DNA of 60,000 nucleotides from Paulinella micropora (lineage: Eukaryota > Cercozoa > Imbricatea > Euglyphida > Paulinellidae), in the NCBI GenBank assembly GCA_019918135.1, contig WBZZ01001729.1:1-60000 (forward strand), in the 5' to 3' direction. Below are positions 59,955 through 60,000 of the stretch, piece after piece. The notes under the pieces are model-generated. The model saw only the letters and a program-made list of their open reading frames with translations, was not told the origin of the DNA and searched no databases. A program made the position numbers and the translations under genes. The stretch's first letter is position 1, and each line of letters opens with the position of its first letter.

Positions 59955-60000
<46 letters not shown>

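Overview
The window is eukaryotic nuclear DNA carrying three adjacent or nested relics of Polinton-like / virophage-like dsDNA viruses (about 1-46850), followed by ordinary host DNA (46850-60000). The viral part is AT-rich, densely packed with intronless genes and uses TAA, TAG and TGA as stops. The host part is richer in GC, has spliced genes, and is full of microsatellites (CTAT, ATT, CTTC, GT), SINE-like repeats and degenerate genes. The host is probably a unicellular eukaryote or alga; I cannot name it from sequence alone.

Segment A1 (1 to about 15300; its left end lies outside the window) is a decayed Polinton-like virus. In order it holds a broken tail-fibre gene with an S74 chaperone end, small genes, a protein with a parvovirus-VP1-type phospholipase A2 motif, an FtsK/HerA packaging ATPase, a double-jelly-roll-type major capsid protein (MCP), a penton-type minor capsid protein, a surface protein, and a tyrosine recombinase with a helix-turn-helix tail. 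Many genes carry frameshifts or stops. About 1.4 kb of purine-rich and TA-repeat DNA (15300-16745) separates it from A2.

Segment A2 (about 16750-26250) is a left-truncated relative of element B: the last part of the cysteine protease, then penton, MCP, surface protein, two small genes and a badly broken Maverick-type DNA polymerase B.

Element B (26254-46842, 20589 bp) is a nearly intact Polinton. It has about 121-bp terminal inverted repeats beginning AGTAGTATAATATC and a 6-bp target-site duplication CTTTCT on both sides. It encodes an rve integrase, a D12-class DNA adenine methylase, a 1263-aa S74 tail fibre, a packaging ATPase, a basic core-like protein, an adenain/Ulp1-type protease, penton, MCP, surface protein, an HNH/DUF3223-like protein and protein-primed DNA polymerase B (one apparent frameshift), plus small zinc-finger and charged proteins. 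Capsid genes, protease and ATPase would make and fill the particle; fibre and surface proteins would serve attachment; PolB and integrase serve replication and integration.

The most unusual signal is a family of about 20-bp perfect or near-perfect palindromes (ATCTC-NNNN-NN-NNNN-GAGAT, with compensatory changes in the arms) scattered through element B. Several sit in frame inside genes, where they usually read NLxxVGD. They are absent from the matching positions of A1 and A2, so they look like a mobile or actively seeded palindromic element.

The host region has a multi-exon Kelch-repeat gene (47965-53756) whose second intron holds a cluster of tRNA-derived SINEs and a 493-bp repeat, a 276-bp MITE-like fold-back element, and a degenerate WD40-TIR gene on the minus strand (55745-58197). 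The last 1.5 kb is unclassified repeat-like DNA bounded by CTAT arrays.
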